Of a DNA stretch of 28,372 bases, positions 9,590-20,408 are shown in pieces. Under the pieces are notes generated by a model that was not told the origin of the DNA, made no database searches, and worked only from the letters and a program-made list of their open reading frames with translations. Position 1 is the stretch's first letter. The number at the start of each line of letters is the position of its first letter. Origin of the DNA: Nemertoderma westbladi. Taxonomy: Eukaryota; Xenacoelomorpha; Nemertodermatida; Nemertodermatidae. The stretch is from assembly GCA_032718475.1 (NCBI GenBank), contig JAUCBJ010004365.1:1-28372 (forward strand), read 5' to 3'. Made by a program: the position numbers and the translations under genes.

Positions 9590-9990
9590 CCTTTAAATAC
9601 CGTCTCACCCAATAAACAGATTCATATGTCAAAAAGTTATAACTCTATTTCGCCAAGGAAATGTGTTAGCACACCATAAAAGGTCTCGAAAACGTTTTAT
9701 CAACCAATAAACATAAAGGAATTACAGAAGCAGGGAATTCTGGGAAGAGTTATAAATCTATCCAGGAGGGAACGTGAGGGAGCCTGTTTGCTTACCATAA
9801 ATGGTCTATAAACGTGTATCAACCAATGAACATGAAGGAAAAGAAACCAGGAATCCAGGAGAGAAGCAGAATAATCCAGGGTGAGAGTTAAAGGAAAGGC
9901 CCTTCCCTACATATCAACAGCCAGCAGGTGCGCCTGTCATAAATTGTCTATATTAACCAATCAGGAATCTCAAACCCCGATACATCTATG
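9590..9990. promoter_or_regulatory. CCAAT-bearing imperfect repeats between divergent genes
   Basis: Four imperfect copies of a block with a cataaa-ggtct motif and then (a/c)ccaat occur, with CCAAT at about 9609, 9703, 9823 and 9957 (spacing 94, 120 and 134 bp). The two middle copies share ccataaa(a/t)ggtct and tatcaaccaat(a/g)aacat(a/g)aaggaa. The block lies between minus-strand gene A (from 9501) and the plus-strand exon at 10277. CCAAT is the core of NF-Y sites and is often found in shared promoters. It could equally be a decayed tandem repeat with no function. Confidence 0.35.
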
Positions 9991-10122
9991 TCCGATGATA
10001 TAGAAGAGGAAAAATCTACCTAGTTTATTAGAAAAACAAGCCATGTTCATGAAATGCTGCTGATATTCTTACTAGTTACATTCTTGATGAAATCTTTGAT
10101 TTCCCATTATTTCAGATATGGA

Positions 10123-10148
10123 GGGGGGGGGGGGGGGGGGGGGGGGGG
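10123..10148 (+). repeat. Poly-G tract (26 G)
   Basis: An uninterrupted run of about 26 G follows attatttcagatatgga. It is the longest of three poly-G runs in the window. Assembly length in such a run is unreliable. Confidence 0.9.
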
Positions 10149-10276
10149 CTGGACGCAATAAACATTAATCCCTCTCCAGGAATTTGACATTGAGGCGGGA
10201 CATTAATTCGCCAAGGCGGGTTTTGCGTCGAGTTCCCCCACCCCCTGTCTCGTAAGAACTTTATTAATAAATATAG

Positions 10277-10721
10277 GCACCCAGCAGCAAGTAGATGCCG
10301 GTGCTCCCACTTCCGCTCCCGCTCCCACTCCCGCAGCAACACCAGCTCCCACTCACGCTCCAACCAACACACCATCGCCCACCGCTCCTGCGCCTGCATA
10401 CAGGAGAAAATACCATTTCTAGGGAGCAAGGGGGTGGGGGTAGAGGTGACGGATTACCGTATATTCGTGTTAACCCTTTCAATCAAAGAAGGCAGGCATA
10501 TTATATGAAGAAGTAACCCTTTCAATCAAAGAAGGCAGGCATATTATATTAAGAAGTAACCCTTTCAATCAAAGAAGGCAGGCATATTATATGAAGAAGT
10601 AACCCTTTCAATCAAAGAAGGCAGGCATATTATATGAAGAAGCAGGGATTTGTGCCACCCCTGGTCACTCCTGGTCCTGCATCAGAAGCAGTAAACATCA
10701 TGGAAACGGAATGTACAAATG
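10277..10721 (+). pseudogene. Gene C exon: Pro/Ala-rich, broken by a tandem expansion
   Basis: A tatag acceptor precedes a plus-strand frame reading TQQQVDAGAPTSAPAPTPAA, further Pro/Ala/Thr repeats, then AYRRKYH, which ends at a TAG near 10418. One base over, the frame continues REQGGGGRGDGLPYIRVNPF and NQRRQAYYMKK. After three extra copies of a 43-bp unit it goes on in the same frame as QGFVPPLVTPGPASEAVNIM, ending at ...ACAAATG|gtgagt. So both ends look like a normal exon, while the middle carries a +1 shift and a stop made by the expansion. The function is unknown; the RGGG-type and Arg-rich parts would suit a nucleic-acid-binding protein, but that is a guess. Confidence 0.45.
10472..10643 (+). 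repeat. 43-bp tandem repeat, 4 copies, inside an exon-like frame
   Basis: The unit begins aaccctttcaatcaaagaag and continues gcaggcatattatatgaaga agt. Copies start at 10472, 10515, 10558 and 10601 and are almost identical (one G-to-T in copy 2). 43 is not a multiple of three, so each junction shifts the frame, but three extra copies (129 bp) restore it. A TAA at the first junction still interrupts translation. Confidence 0.95.
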
Positions 10722-10724
10722 GTG

Positions 10725-11835
10725 AGTACTTCTTAATTCATTGTTTCAAAATTATTATTTGTATATAAAATATTAAATTGCTATATTATTACTTTATATT
10801 TATTACATTCTAATAACGAAAGTAGAATGTGAGATACTAACATATTTTCCACAAACACCAGTTTAAGAAAACTGGACTTGAGAATAGAGAGGAACTAGGA
10901 AAGCACATGGCTGACTGAGATGTGGGGGTTCTGGTTGGATCCACTGACACCGCACCTTAGTACCAGTCGATCATCATCATATCAAGTACAATGTAATTCA
11001 AATTAATCGCTTCCTCCCCTTAAAATTTTGTGACTGTGTCCATGCTGATGAGACACAGCAAGGTCGAAATATGTATGTGGTTTGATGACATTCGAATTGA
11101 CGTGTACGAATTGATTATGTTAAATTAATCACACCAGTTAAAAACAACGCTTGTGATGAGAGTCCTACAATTTTCCCCAATTGTCCTACAATAAGTTATT
11201 TTCGTTAAAATTAATAAGTTCCTATATTCGATTTATGTTTGTGTCTGTATCAAGAGCAAACCTCCACCTATTTCCATTGTAAGTAATGATTGAAGATCAT
11301 AACTATGTTATTTAACAAGGGAAGTAAAAGTAGAAAATAAAGTAACGTGTTCTTTCTTCTTTGACTGTAAGACCCAGCACCAGCTACCACTTTAGGAATG
11401 TGAATCAGATGTGCCCTGATCTAACATCTAATCCACGACCTCCAGAGAGATGTGAATTCAATTTAACCAAGTTGGGAGTGTAATGGAAATTTGTAATCAT
11501 CTTGTCGATTATGTTCCTGTTTCAGTATAGGCTTACACCAAGGCCATCTAACATATAACAGACAGAAAACACTTGTAGACTCTTATAATAACGACGGCAA
11601 AATTGAAATGTTATGTTTTCTAATCTATATTCTATTTAAATTTATTTTCAGAGTAAATTTATTCTTATAGTTAAAAATTCACGCTACATCTGCAAACAAC
11701 ATTAATTGAACTGAAGCTCTACAGGTGCTTTCTATTTGGGCTGATTCGTGGTAATTATCAATTGCCGCAGATTAATGTGAAACCCAGTAACGCCATGTTA
11801 TTAAATAATTCTAAATGTGTTGTCTGTTGATCTTT
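10725..11835. other. Intergenic or intronic DNA, no gene seen
   Basis: No ORF, exon pair or repeat here reaches a level I would support. If gene C is real, this is its next intron. A short tcatcatcatatca run near 10972 is the only simple repeat. Confidence 0.4.
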
Positions 11836-11840
11836 GTAGA

Positions 11841-12193
11841 GATCGAGTGTTGCAATTTCTACAGATGATCGAGTGTTGCAATTTCTACAGATGATCGAGT
11901 GTTGCAATTTCTACAGATGATCGAGTGTTGCAATTTCTACAGATGATCGAGTGTTGCAATTTCTACAGATGATCGAGTGTTGCAATTTCTACAGATGATC
12001 GAGTGTTGCAATTTCTACAGATGATCGAGTGTTGCAATTTCTACAGATGATCGAGTGTTGCAATTTCTACAGATGATCGAGTGTTGCAATTTCTACAGAT
12101 GATCGAGTGTTGCAATTTCTACAGATGATCGAGTGTTGCAATTTCTACAGATGATCGAGTGTTGCAATTTCTACAGATGATCGAGTGTTGCAG
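11841..12193. repeat. 26-bp minisatellite, 13 identical copies plus a partial
   Basis: The unit is gatcgagtgttgcaatttct followed by acagat. Thirteen copies from 11841 to 12178 appear identical, and a fourteenth starts at 12179 and diverges after gatcgagtgttgca. There are no spacers, so this is not CRISPR-like. It runs directly into a CR1-like LINE remnant. The identity of the copies points to recent expansion. Confidence 0.95.
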
Positions 12194-12199
12194 TTTTCG

Positions 12200-12430
12200 G
12201 TATTTCAACTTTATAATATTGACCTAGTAGAACGTGTCCAGCGTTATTTTACAAGGCGATTCTTTATTTGCGAGGTGCAATTTTAAGTATTTTAATTACG
12301 CCGATAGACTAAATTATTTGAAAATACAGCCACTTCAAGTCCGACAAATTGAAAATTGAATATGGGCCTGAAAATGGTGTAGTATAATATAGAAAGAAAT
12401 CTAGTGAATCTAGTGATTTAATAGATTCGA
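12200..12430 (+). pseudogene. CR1-like LINE remnant: post-RT segment
   Basis: The translation contains DLVERVQRYFTRRFF and, after frame breaks, YADRLNYLKIQPLQVRQIEN and then MGLKMV. This matches the usual region after the RT domain in CR1/L2/Jockey-group elements (V-E-x-V-Q-R-R-F-T, then Y-x-x-R-L-x-x-L, then RR). At least two shifts and stops are present. It is a short dead fragment. It could have been continuous with the 14.6-15.3 kb tail, but the sequences do not prove this. Confidence 0.6.
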
Positions 12431-14095
12431 TGATTAACATTTTACACTTTGGATTTAAATCCAAAGTCGCATTTGCGTTTCTTCTTTTTCTTTCGGTTTT
12501 ACATTCTTATTAACATCTTATATTAATTAAATTGTATCTTATTTAGTGTGCACTATTTTTCGGGGCCTCCATAAGTGCTACACAGCCTGGATGGTCTTCT
12601 CCATCTTTATATAGTATTATTTGTTGTCAATTTACAAGTTTAAATTTTGTGTTGTATTTGATTATTTGGTATGTTTTTATTAATAATGATAATAATAATA
12701 ACAATAATAAAGTGAGCCTTATGGGAGTGGTTCCAATAATCGACCTGTTGTTCTATCGATTTGTTGTTCTCAAGGTCCGAATAAAATTCATAAGCCAATC
12801 AACAATGAAATTGAACAAAACTTGGTACGCATGTTGTCTTGTCTGGTCTGGTTTCATTGATTCCATTTTAAAACCACAAATAAACCGGCAAAATATGAAA
12901 TCTTCCACAAAACTAAGTTATTTTTTTGAATTTGGTTGGGGGAAAAAATATTAACCAATTGAATGACCTCGGCATGTCGTTTGAAATAAAAATAACACAT
13001 TGTGTTTGAAATTATAGGAATTATTTATTAAAACTAACTATATAGGGAAATAGTTTAAAAAATATATATTAAAATTTATTGCTACTCAGATAGCATTAAA
13101 ACCTTTACAGCAATTCCAATTTAGGAGTAGCAATAATATTACCAACACAAATTGCATAACGAACAACACATTAAAATTATTCAGCTGCTTGTTTTTCAAA
13201 AAATTGTGATAAATAAATTATTATTAGAATTTACATTACATTATTCCATAATAATTATTGTAAATAAAATATTAAAATTTATTCAATTTTATTCCAAATC
13301 GCACAACGTAATAAGTAATATGAAATAATCAATAAGTAATATGGTCATCGGTGAAAGTTTGCCGTATAGATTCCCTATGGATTATATATATTCCCTATAG
13401 TACTGGTATGTGCATACCTCTTTATTTCATAAAACCTTTGCGACTCATACTCTTCCAAACATTATTTCTTCGCATGCACTCTTAAGAATGTATTCCTATG
13501 CGAGGTGACACCAACTCTAACTGCACGTGTTGGCTAACTGTCATGTGATAACACTGATATGTACATTGTACATGTGTTAGAGCATAAAATAAGTTTGAAT
13601 ATTCATAAAAATGTATTTCATATTACTTTATAAGAACTGTATAATAATGTTATACTAAAATGAATCAAATTGAAAACTATATAAGAATTAAACCATAATT
13701 TATTAATTTATATATTATTTAATATATAATTTAACAATTTTTTTGGCATTAATACGAATAAACCATTTGAAAAGGTATATAAACATGGATGAGCATATTG
13801 ATGTGTCATGTTAGAAAACAATAAAGTTAAGTGCAAACAATACGCGAAGAACTATTTCGCATGCAATTAAACATTCTTTCTCTCTTTACAAATTGAAATG
13901 GAATCCTACGACGAATATTATAATTAAAATAATAAAATATCATAATTTAGTTATATTTTTCAGAAACTTAAGCCATTATAGTTTCAGTTTGTTATCTGTC
14001 TGTTGCCACTCAGATAAACATTTGAGAAAATATTGTATGAAGAAAATATTCCTTTAAATTACGTTTATTGCATTGAATACAATTGTTAGGGGTTC
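12431..14095. other. AT-rich DNA, no supported gene
   Basis: There is a short (AAT)n-like run at about 12683-12711. A 101-codon plus-strand frame at 12649-12954 has no recognisable motif, includes a low-complexity Asn run from the microsatellite, and has no splice context. The rest, to about 14095, is AT-rich with no clear repeat or exon. Confidence 0.5.
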
Positions 14096-14099
14096 GGGT

Positions 14100-14455
14100 T
14101 GCGCAGTATAATGGTATAATTTCCGAATTAAGCTAATTAATGTTTCAAATCCAAATCGTGATAAACAAGGAATGATAGTAGATGTTGATGGCGAAACGAC
14201 CCAGTCTGCCTGTCCAATTCTAAATGGTGGACCCCAGACCACTGGTATATCCCAAGTAGCGGAAGTCCCGACTGAACGCGGTAAATTGGCAACTATTCAT
14301 TGTCGATTCTTCTTTGAAATATCTCACATCCACATCATGAAAGACAAGTGATGTCACAAGACGTTGATGGCGAAACGACCCAGTCTGTTTGTCAAACTCC
14401 AAAGTGTACCTAATACCACTGGTATGTCCCAAGTAGCTGAAACACCTCTTTCATT
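14100..14455. repeat. 178-bp tandem pair (satellite-like dimer)
   Basis: Two adjacent, diverged copies of about 178 bp. Shared blocks are gttgatggcgaaacgaccca (14184 and 14363) and actggtat(a/g)tcccaagtag (14241 and 14418), with further weak similarity through tttgaaat and gataaacaag/gaaagacaag. In one plus-strand frame both copies read TTG(I/M)SQVAE-x-P, with the only change in that string being Ile/Met. Otherwise nothing suggests coding. Confidence 0.7.
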
Positions 14456-14579
14456 AGGAGATGAAAAGCTAAAAAATAAATTCTGGGTTATAATGATCAT
14501 GACTTGACCAGACCATTGCATTGCATCCGATACAAAAATCCTAACTATAAACTTTATTTCCAAATAATTCAGACAATAT

Positions 14580-15281
14580 AATTGGCTGCCTGTAAATGGT
14601 CAGTTAAAACCCTACTAGAAAACCCTACCCTATTCGAGATTGTGATATTAATCTTATAATATTTCTATATGCATAAATGCAATGAAGTGTCCCAATTACC
14701 TAAAACAAAAATTCAACAGAGTACGCGATACACACTCTTACAGTACCAGAGCTAGTGCTTCAAACTTCTACCTCCCGAATTGTAAATCCTTTGAATCTGA
14801 TACTTTCTTTTTTAACGGTATTAAAAATTGGAACGCTCTGCCTAATGAAATTAAAAACCTAGATAATCAACATTCTTTTAAATCTGCAGTTAAATCTCAC
14901 CTCCGTGTGCAATGTAAAAATAGGTACAATAGTCCTACAGTAAGTTATTAGTTTATTAATTATTTACTATTTATACTGTAATTACGTTTTATAATAAATT
15001 GTTCTGTACATTACATCTTTATCGTTGAGTCGGACATTGTCACGCTCTCGGTAAAGTTGTACATGTACATAGTGTAATTACGTTTTATATTGGTTTTAGG
15101 TTAGCGTAGTGTAATATTGTATTTGTAACCAAGTAACATAAAGGACCCCCTTGGAAATAAGCTGCAAAGCTTTAGGGGTAATCCTATATGTTATGTTGGA
15201 CAATACCTTTATACCGGTACATTGTTTGGTGTATTTGTTATTGTTTTTACATAATGTATAAATAAATCTATCTATAATAAT
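14580..15281 (+). pseudogene. CR1-like LINE: C-terminal ORF end and 3' tail
   Basis: From 14580 the frame reads NWLPVNGQLK, then has stops. It is open from 14682 as PNYLKQKFNRVRDTHSYSTR, then FYLPNCKSFESDTFFFNGIK and NWNALPNEIK, ending at 14951. This is the typical extreme C-terminus of CR1/L2/Rex-group polymerases (W-L-P-V, then P-x-Y-L, then W-N-x-L-P). After the stop comes a 3' untranslated region with ggacccccttggaaataagc and ctttaggggtaatcctatat, and a short (TCTA)n-like end near 15265-15281. Both are common at the 3' end of such elements. It is 5'-truncated and inactive. Confidence 0.8.
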
Positions 15282-15463
15282 ATGATGAATTTAACTATAC
15301 CTAGCATATCTTTTAAGATAATTCGAGTTCACATAAGCACAGTTTTGTTGTTTTCCAGAAACTGCTTGCTGCCAGCGGAAGAGCAGGGGTTCACTCAGTC
15401 GAAATTTCTGTCTCATATCTGCAAAATGAATAAGGGGTCGTGTACAAATGATGTCACGGTCGA

Positions 15464-15479
15464 GGGGGGGGGGGGGGGG
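15464..15479 (+). repeat. Poly-G tract (16 G)
   Basis: An uninterrupted run of about 16 G follows gtcacggtcga, inside the left G-rich block of the inverted-repeat region. Confidence 0.9.
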
Positions 15480-15584
15480 CAATTTTGTGACAATTTGTGC
15501 AATGGGGGTAGGGGGGTAGTAGCTATACTTGTGACGTCACAATAGCACATTAAACAAATACGTCAAACAAAATAAACAAATAAA

Positions 15585-15809
15585 ATGCATAACACCAACA
15601 TCAACATCAACAGCCAAAGTGAAATCGCGAATTGAGGTGATGAAGTGTTAAATCAAAGTGGCGATAAAGATGAAGAACACCACATTGACTGGGTAGATAA
15701 GGACGAGGAAGAGTTAGACCCAGGAAGGGAAACAATAGTTGGTCGGATACCTGGTGCACTTCCGGTAATCTATTTCGAAACTCAGATATCGTCATTCCCA
15801 TGGGAGTGA
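15585..15809 (+). pseudogene. Acidic frame of unknown nature, one internal stop
   Basis: An ATG at 15585 opens MHNTNININSQSEIAN, then meets TGA at 15633, after which the same frame continues GDEVLNQSGDKDEEHHIDWV, a DEEELDPGRE block and VGRIPGALPVIYFETQ to a stop at 15807. The acidic stretch and the smooth run after the stop look more like protein than random AT-rich DNA. There is no splice support and no family I recognise. It may be cargo of the inverted-repeat element around it, or chance. Confidence 0.25.
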
Positions 15810-16262
15810 ATATGTGGGGTGTTTTCCTTGTTTAGTCATTATGTGCAGTTGAATTAATGAAGTATTAATATTTAGTATTACTAACATAATAATTTCAGAT
15901 TTAACATTTTTTATTAACTATACTGGGTAATTTTTGTGATGTGACGTTCAACGGAGAAGAGGGGGGTTACAAAATTCCTGACCGATTGTGACAGAAGAGG
16001 GAGGGGAGGGGGGTCGGTCGAAAATCGTAAAAAAAGGCGTGACATCATTGTGCAGGGCCCCTAAGGTGTTACTGACAATTATAAATAAACGGAAAGCATA
16101 AATTATCCAGTCAGGCTCACATTTAAAAAATGATATTGTTTTGGGCATACATTAACAACGAATTTAAGTAAAGCACATTAATAAATATTTCACAGTTATA
16201 TTTCCTTATCATTTTATAATATGTGAAAATAGAACATAAAAAGATTTTATTTCTCTGTTATG

Positions 16263-16447
16263 TCACTTCCTCTTCACAGTTTTACATCTAAAGCGTGGTA
16301 GTAAAGGAAAGGAAATCCCTTTTGAGCTTAAGGGTGCAGGTAGAGGTTGTGGAAAGATCTGGTACAGTTTCTCCGGCTCCAATGTCTGGTCTTCTAACAC
16401 CAGGTTTGTGCCAAGTACCACATCTTGCGTGCGGTAGGCTATGATTT
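16263..16447 (-). CDS. Gene B, putative terminal exon
   Basis: The stretch follows acceptor cttgtttag|AAAT. Read with one incoming base it encodes IIAYRTQDVVLGTNLVLEDQ, then PEKLYQIFPQPLPAPL, and ends FRCKTVKRK with TGA at 16263-16265. An AATAAA on the minus strand (plus 16246-16251) lies just after the stop, as expected for a 3' end. The phase fits the 50-bp exon at 16915-16964. An alternative frame is also open for about 50 codons, so the choice is not certain. The product is not recognised. Confidence 0.4.
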
Positions 16448-16914
16448 CTAAACAAGCAATGATGGGTTATAATGATCAGGAATGAATCGAATCAATTAAA
16501 AAGATCATAGCCTCCTATAGCAAAATTCTAGCAAATACAATAACAAGTGATAGAGCTGATAATATAGTAGTTATGTGTATGAATAGGCCTAATACTTAAT
16601 ATTATTTAAAATGTCAATAAAGTTGTTTACGCACAAGTAAACATGAAACAAAAACTGGTAGATGAAAATAAAAAAGTAACCAAACCAATGAGATATTGTG
16701 ACACAAGGATAATATTGCAATCGTATGCAGTTTAATGTAATAATGTTTAATGCAGTTTAATGCTACCACACCAAATATTCGTAATTTTAGTGAATATTTA
16801 ATGTATTTAACATAAACAAGTTCCATTATGTAAATATTATAATTGTACCATAGTACCTCGCGGAGTATTCATGACAGCGCACGTAAGCTTGCTTGATGTT
16901 TTACAGAAACTTAC

Positions 16915-16964
16915 TTCTTGCGGCCAGCATAAAAACAAGAGTTTCGATCTGTTTAAATTCTGCA
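16915..16964 (-). CDS. Gene B, putative 50-bp exon
   Basis: Acceptor atgcttttag|TGCAG and a strong donor, CAAGAA|gtaagt, flank EFKQIETLVFMLAAR. Its exit phase (1) fits the terminal exon at 16263-16447. Its entry phase (2) does not fit the phase-0 exit of 17119-17337, so either an exon is missing, a base is lost, or acceptor use differs (a second AG, 5 bp on, would give phase 0 but an early stop). Confidence 0.35.
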
Positions 16965-17118
16965 CTAAAAGCATAGGCATGTAGCTTTTAAAAAGAAATG
17001 TTTACAATTTTATAGCATTATATCGGAATAACATTTTATATATACTAAACGGAAAGAGAACCTTTAACATATTTTTAATTATAGAGTCAAATAATTTAAA
17101 TAAATTAAGTGTTCTCAC

Positions 17119-17337
17119 CAAATAAGGACGACTTTGGATAACTCTCCATTTGTTCCCCTTACAACTCTTGATGTTTTGTATTGATCTTGGTGTTGGTGTC
17201 GAAGTTGGGTAAGTTGTCAATGTTGGTAATAGTTTTGTTGTTAGTCCTGGTCTAATGTCGGTGAATAGGATTACGCGGAAGCAATAAATTTTGGGTAAGA
17301 ATAAAGGCTGCAAGCTAATATTCCATCTTGATGTTGC
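17119..17337 (-). CDS. Gene B, putative exon 2
   Basis: This is a 219-bp, phase-0 frame between acceptor ttttattttag|GCAAC and donor TTATTTG|gtgaga. It encodes ATSRWNISLQPLFLPKIYCF, then TDIRPGLTTKLLPTLTTYPT and a basic end with KSCKGNKWRVIQSRPYL. The other two frames have stops. The Thr/Pro-rich middle is low in complexity. The family is not recognised. It joins the short ATG exon at 18893-18931 in phase. Confidence 0.4.
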
Positions 17338-17453
17338 CTAAAATAAAAAATTTTTATAAAAGAGACAATAATGAACTCCAATAACTAAACAAGTTAACAA
17401 GTTAAACAAGTTAATAGGTAATAAATCTGTCTATATTTCTTTCTTTCTATAAA

Positions 17454-18471
<1,018 letters not shown>

Positions 18472-18892
18472 GTGCATAGAGCTAATACAATTAGATTTCA
18501 TTTGACAGCATTTGAGTGTGTACAAATAGAGTAAGACAATGATAAAAAAATGTTAAGGCTTGTTATTAAATATATTATATATATAATATATTGTGGAACG
18601 ACTACTGATAAATGAATGGAATTATTTTAGAGTAATTTTACTAATATAAAAATACGAATTCATAGAGCATATATAGTGTCAAATATTAGCAAATAAATTT
18701 TAACAAAAATAATCTACGTCTATAAAAAAGAAATTCAACTTAAAGCATCAAAAGCACAATAATTGTATTAGTAGTTAATTATTAATAATATTAATTAATT
18801 ATTAAATTATGCAGAATAATTATCTATTGAATGTAAAACAATTGACATAAGTACAGCAATCAACACTCTGACCAATTTAACTGATAACAAAC
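18472..18892. other. AT-rich spacer, no gene seen
   Basis: This holds short palindromic AT stretches such as tatattatatatataatata near 18571 and attaataatattaattaatt near 18780. No gene or RNA is seen. Confidence 0.4.
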
Positions 18893-18931
18893 CTTATCCT
18901 GCACTGATCTAGAATCTTCCATACTCGTCAT
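18893..18931 (-). CDS. Gene B, putative first coding exon
   Basis: The minus strand reads ATG for MTSMEDSRSVQDK and then donor AAG|gtttgt. It is 13 codons long and exits in phase 0, matching the exon at 17119-17337. Another ATG upstream opens only a five-codon frame. The exon is very short, so support is mainly the phase match and donor. Confidence 0.3.
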
Positions 18932-19069
18932 TTATAATCGATGCAACTATTCCGATACGTTCATGGTGTCTCCGCAGACCACACGACCTCGTATAAAGGT
19001 ACCTCTGTTTACACCAACGACGAAAGTACTGTTGGACGCGACGGTGAAACACGACAAATTGTGTAACAT

Positions 19070-19320
19070 CGTATAGTGGTAAGAAATCGGATTATCGAAA
19101 TCGGAATATTAGTAGAAGTTTGGAGTGTAGAATGCGGCATGATGGTAACAGTGGAGATTGTGGAACGATTTAAGCGCAACGAGTTTGGATGTCGAAATGC
19201 TCTATATTGGTACAAGTTCAGATTATTTTGTATGCGGCACATTGATACTGGTACGAGTTTCAATGGTGGAACGCGGGTTATTGGTACGAGTTCTGATTGT
19301 GGAACGCATAATATTTGTAA
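19070..19320. repeat. Degenerate tandem repeat, about 34-38 bp unit
   Basis: Several loose copies of attggtacgagttctgattg followed by tggaacgc are seen, for example at about 19145, 19207, 19243 and 19280. Intervals vary from about 33 to 40 bp. ORFs on both strands here have no known motif and I treat them as chance. Confidence 0.5.
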
Positions 19321-19329
19321 ATTGAGTCC

Positions 19330-19980
19330 AATGAATTGCAATAAATATTATACTTATTACAAACAATAATTAATCATTCAAAATAGTAGCTTGTATTAAT
19401 TCAAAATGTTAGTTCGCACATACCCGAAATTTAGTAGATTTATAACAGAGAGAAGAGTAAAATTTATTTGCTTTATATTATTATTTAAATAAACATTCAA
19501 TCTTTCGTCACACATTAGTTAAATGCCATTTATTCAATATTGCTATCATGCACTTATCATGCACTGTATTTATATAATGGTTACAATCCAATTCACTCAG
19601 CTAATGAATATACACTTACACCATATTGAATATGTTAAACTGCTTAGAAATGAATTGCCTTAAGTTTACCATAATATTTCAATGAGATACATTTAAAGTA
19701 ACAAATATCTTAGATTCATTAAAATGCCGAATGAAAATAATACAAATATAATCGGCAAGATACTAAGATAACCATTGAAGTATAAATATGTTGTTAATTA
19801 ACCACATTCCTTTACATTTTTTAAACTGGTAAATTAATATAAATTTTTGGATTCTATATTGCTATATTTTAAATTTCAAGAGTGAGTGATTATGATTGCA
19901 ATAACAATAATTTAATCAATTTATATAGTTACGCATAGTTAGTTGTTGTTATGCACAAATGTTTGCATGCATCAACCAGA
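19330..19980. other. AT-rich DNA, no gene seen
   Basis: I find no ORF, exon or repeat to support. Two close copies of tatcatgcactta/tatcatgcactgta stand near 19542 and 19555. Confidence 0.45.
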
Positions 19981-19984
19981 CCCA

Positions 19985-20408
19985 TTCCCTGTGGAATAGG
20001 GTATTCAACCATACACCATAGGGTCTCAACCTGCATGTGGGAACTCCTCTATGCTTTCAACCATCCACCATACAGCATGGTGCTAAATCCACCTGCATGT
20101 GGGAACTCCTCTATGCTTCCAACCATCCACCATACAGCATGGCAGTACCACCTGCATGTGGGAACTCCTCTATGCTTTCAACCATCCACCATACAGCATG
20201 GCAGTACCACCTGCATGTGGGAACTCCTCTATGCTTTCAACCATCCACCATACAGCATGGCAGTACCACCTGCATGTGGGAACTCCTCTATGCTTTCAAC
20301 CATCCACCATACAGCATGGCAGTACCACCTGCATGTGGGAACTCCTCTATGCTTTCAACCATCCAGCATGTAGCATGGTGCTAAATCCACCTGCATGTGG
20401 GCACTCCT
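19985..20408. repeat. 59/62-bp minisatellite, seven core copies
   Basis: The unit begins cctgcatgtgggaactcctc and continues tatgctttcaaccatccacc atacagcatgg. Core starts are at 20031, 20093, 20152, 20211, 20270, 20329 and 20391. The first and last full units are 62 bp (with gtgctaaatcc) and the four in between are 59 bp (with gcagtacc). Each unit has a small hairpin, ccat-acagc-atgg. A more diverged copy is at 19985-20030, and another at 20778-20835 on the far side of a transposon insertion. Confidence 0.92.

Larger units (their letters stand above)
15431..16064. mobile_element. Inverted-repeat element with G-rich arms (MITE-like)
   Basis: The left end taaggggtcgtgtacaaatg atgtcac (15431-15457) is an imperfect inverted copy of gtgacatcattgtgcagggc ccctaa (16039-16064). 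Near each end lies a G-rich block followed by a (caattt/aaaatt)-like and tgtgac motif. These G-rich blocks are in direct orientation, so the region may be two related repeats rather than one element. No transposase is present. A target duplication was not found. Confidence 0.45.

Noticed and set aside
10112-10482. Minus-strand ORFs with Arg/Trp/Glu repeats and poly-Pro
   Set aside because: They are shadows of the poly-G tract and of the Pro/Ala-rich plus-strand exon.
11841-12193. CRISPR-like array
   Set aside because: Units are directly adjacent with no spacers, and the setting is a eukaryotic genome.
12649-12954. 101-aa plus-strand ORF
   Set aside because: No recognisable motif, a microsatellite-derived Asn run, and no splice support.
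14054-14563. Three minus-strand ORFs of 62-70 aa
   Set aside because: They fall in the 178-bp tandem pair, differ between copies, and match no family I know.
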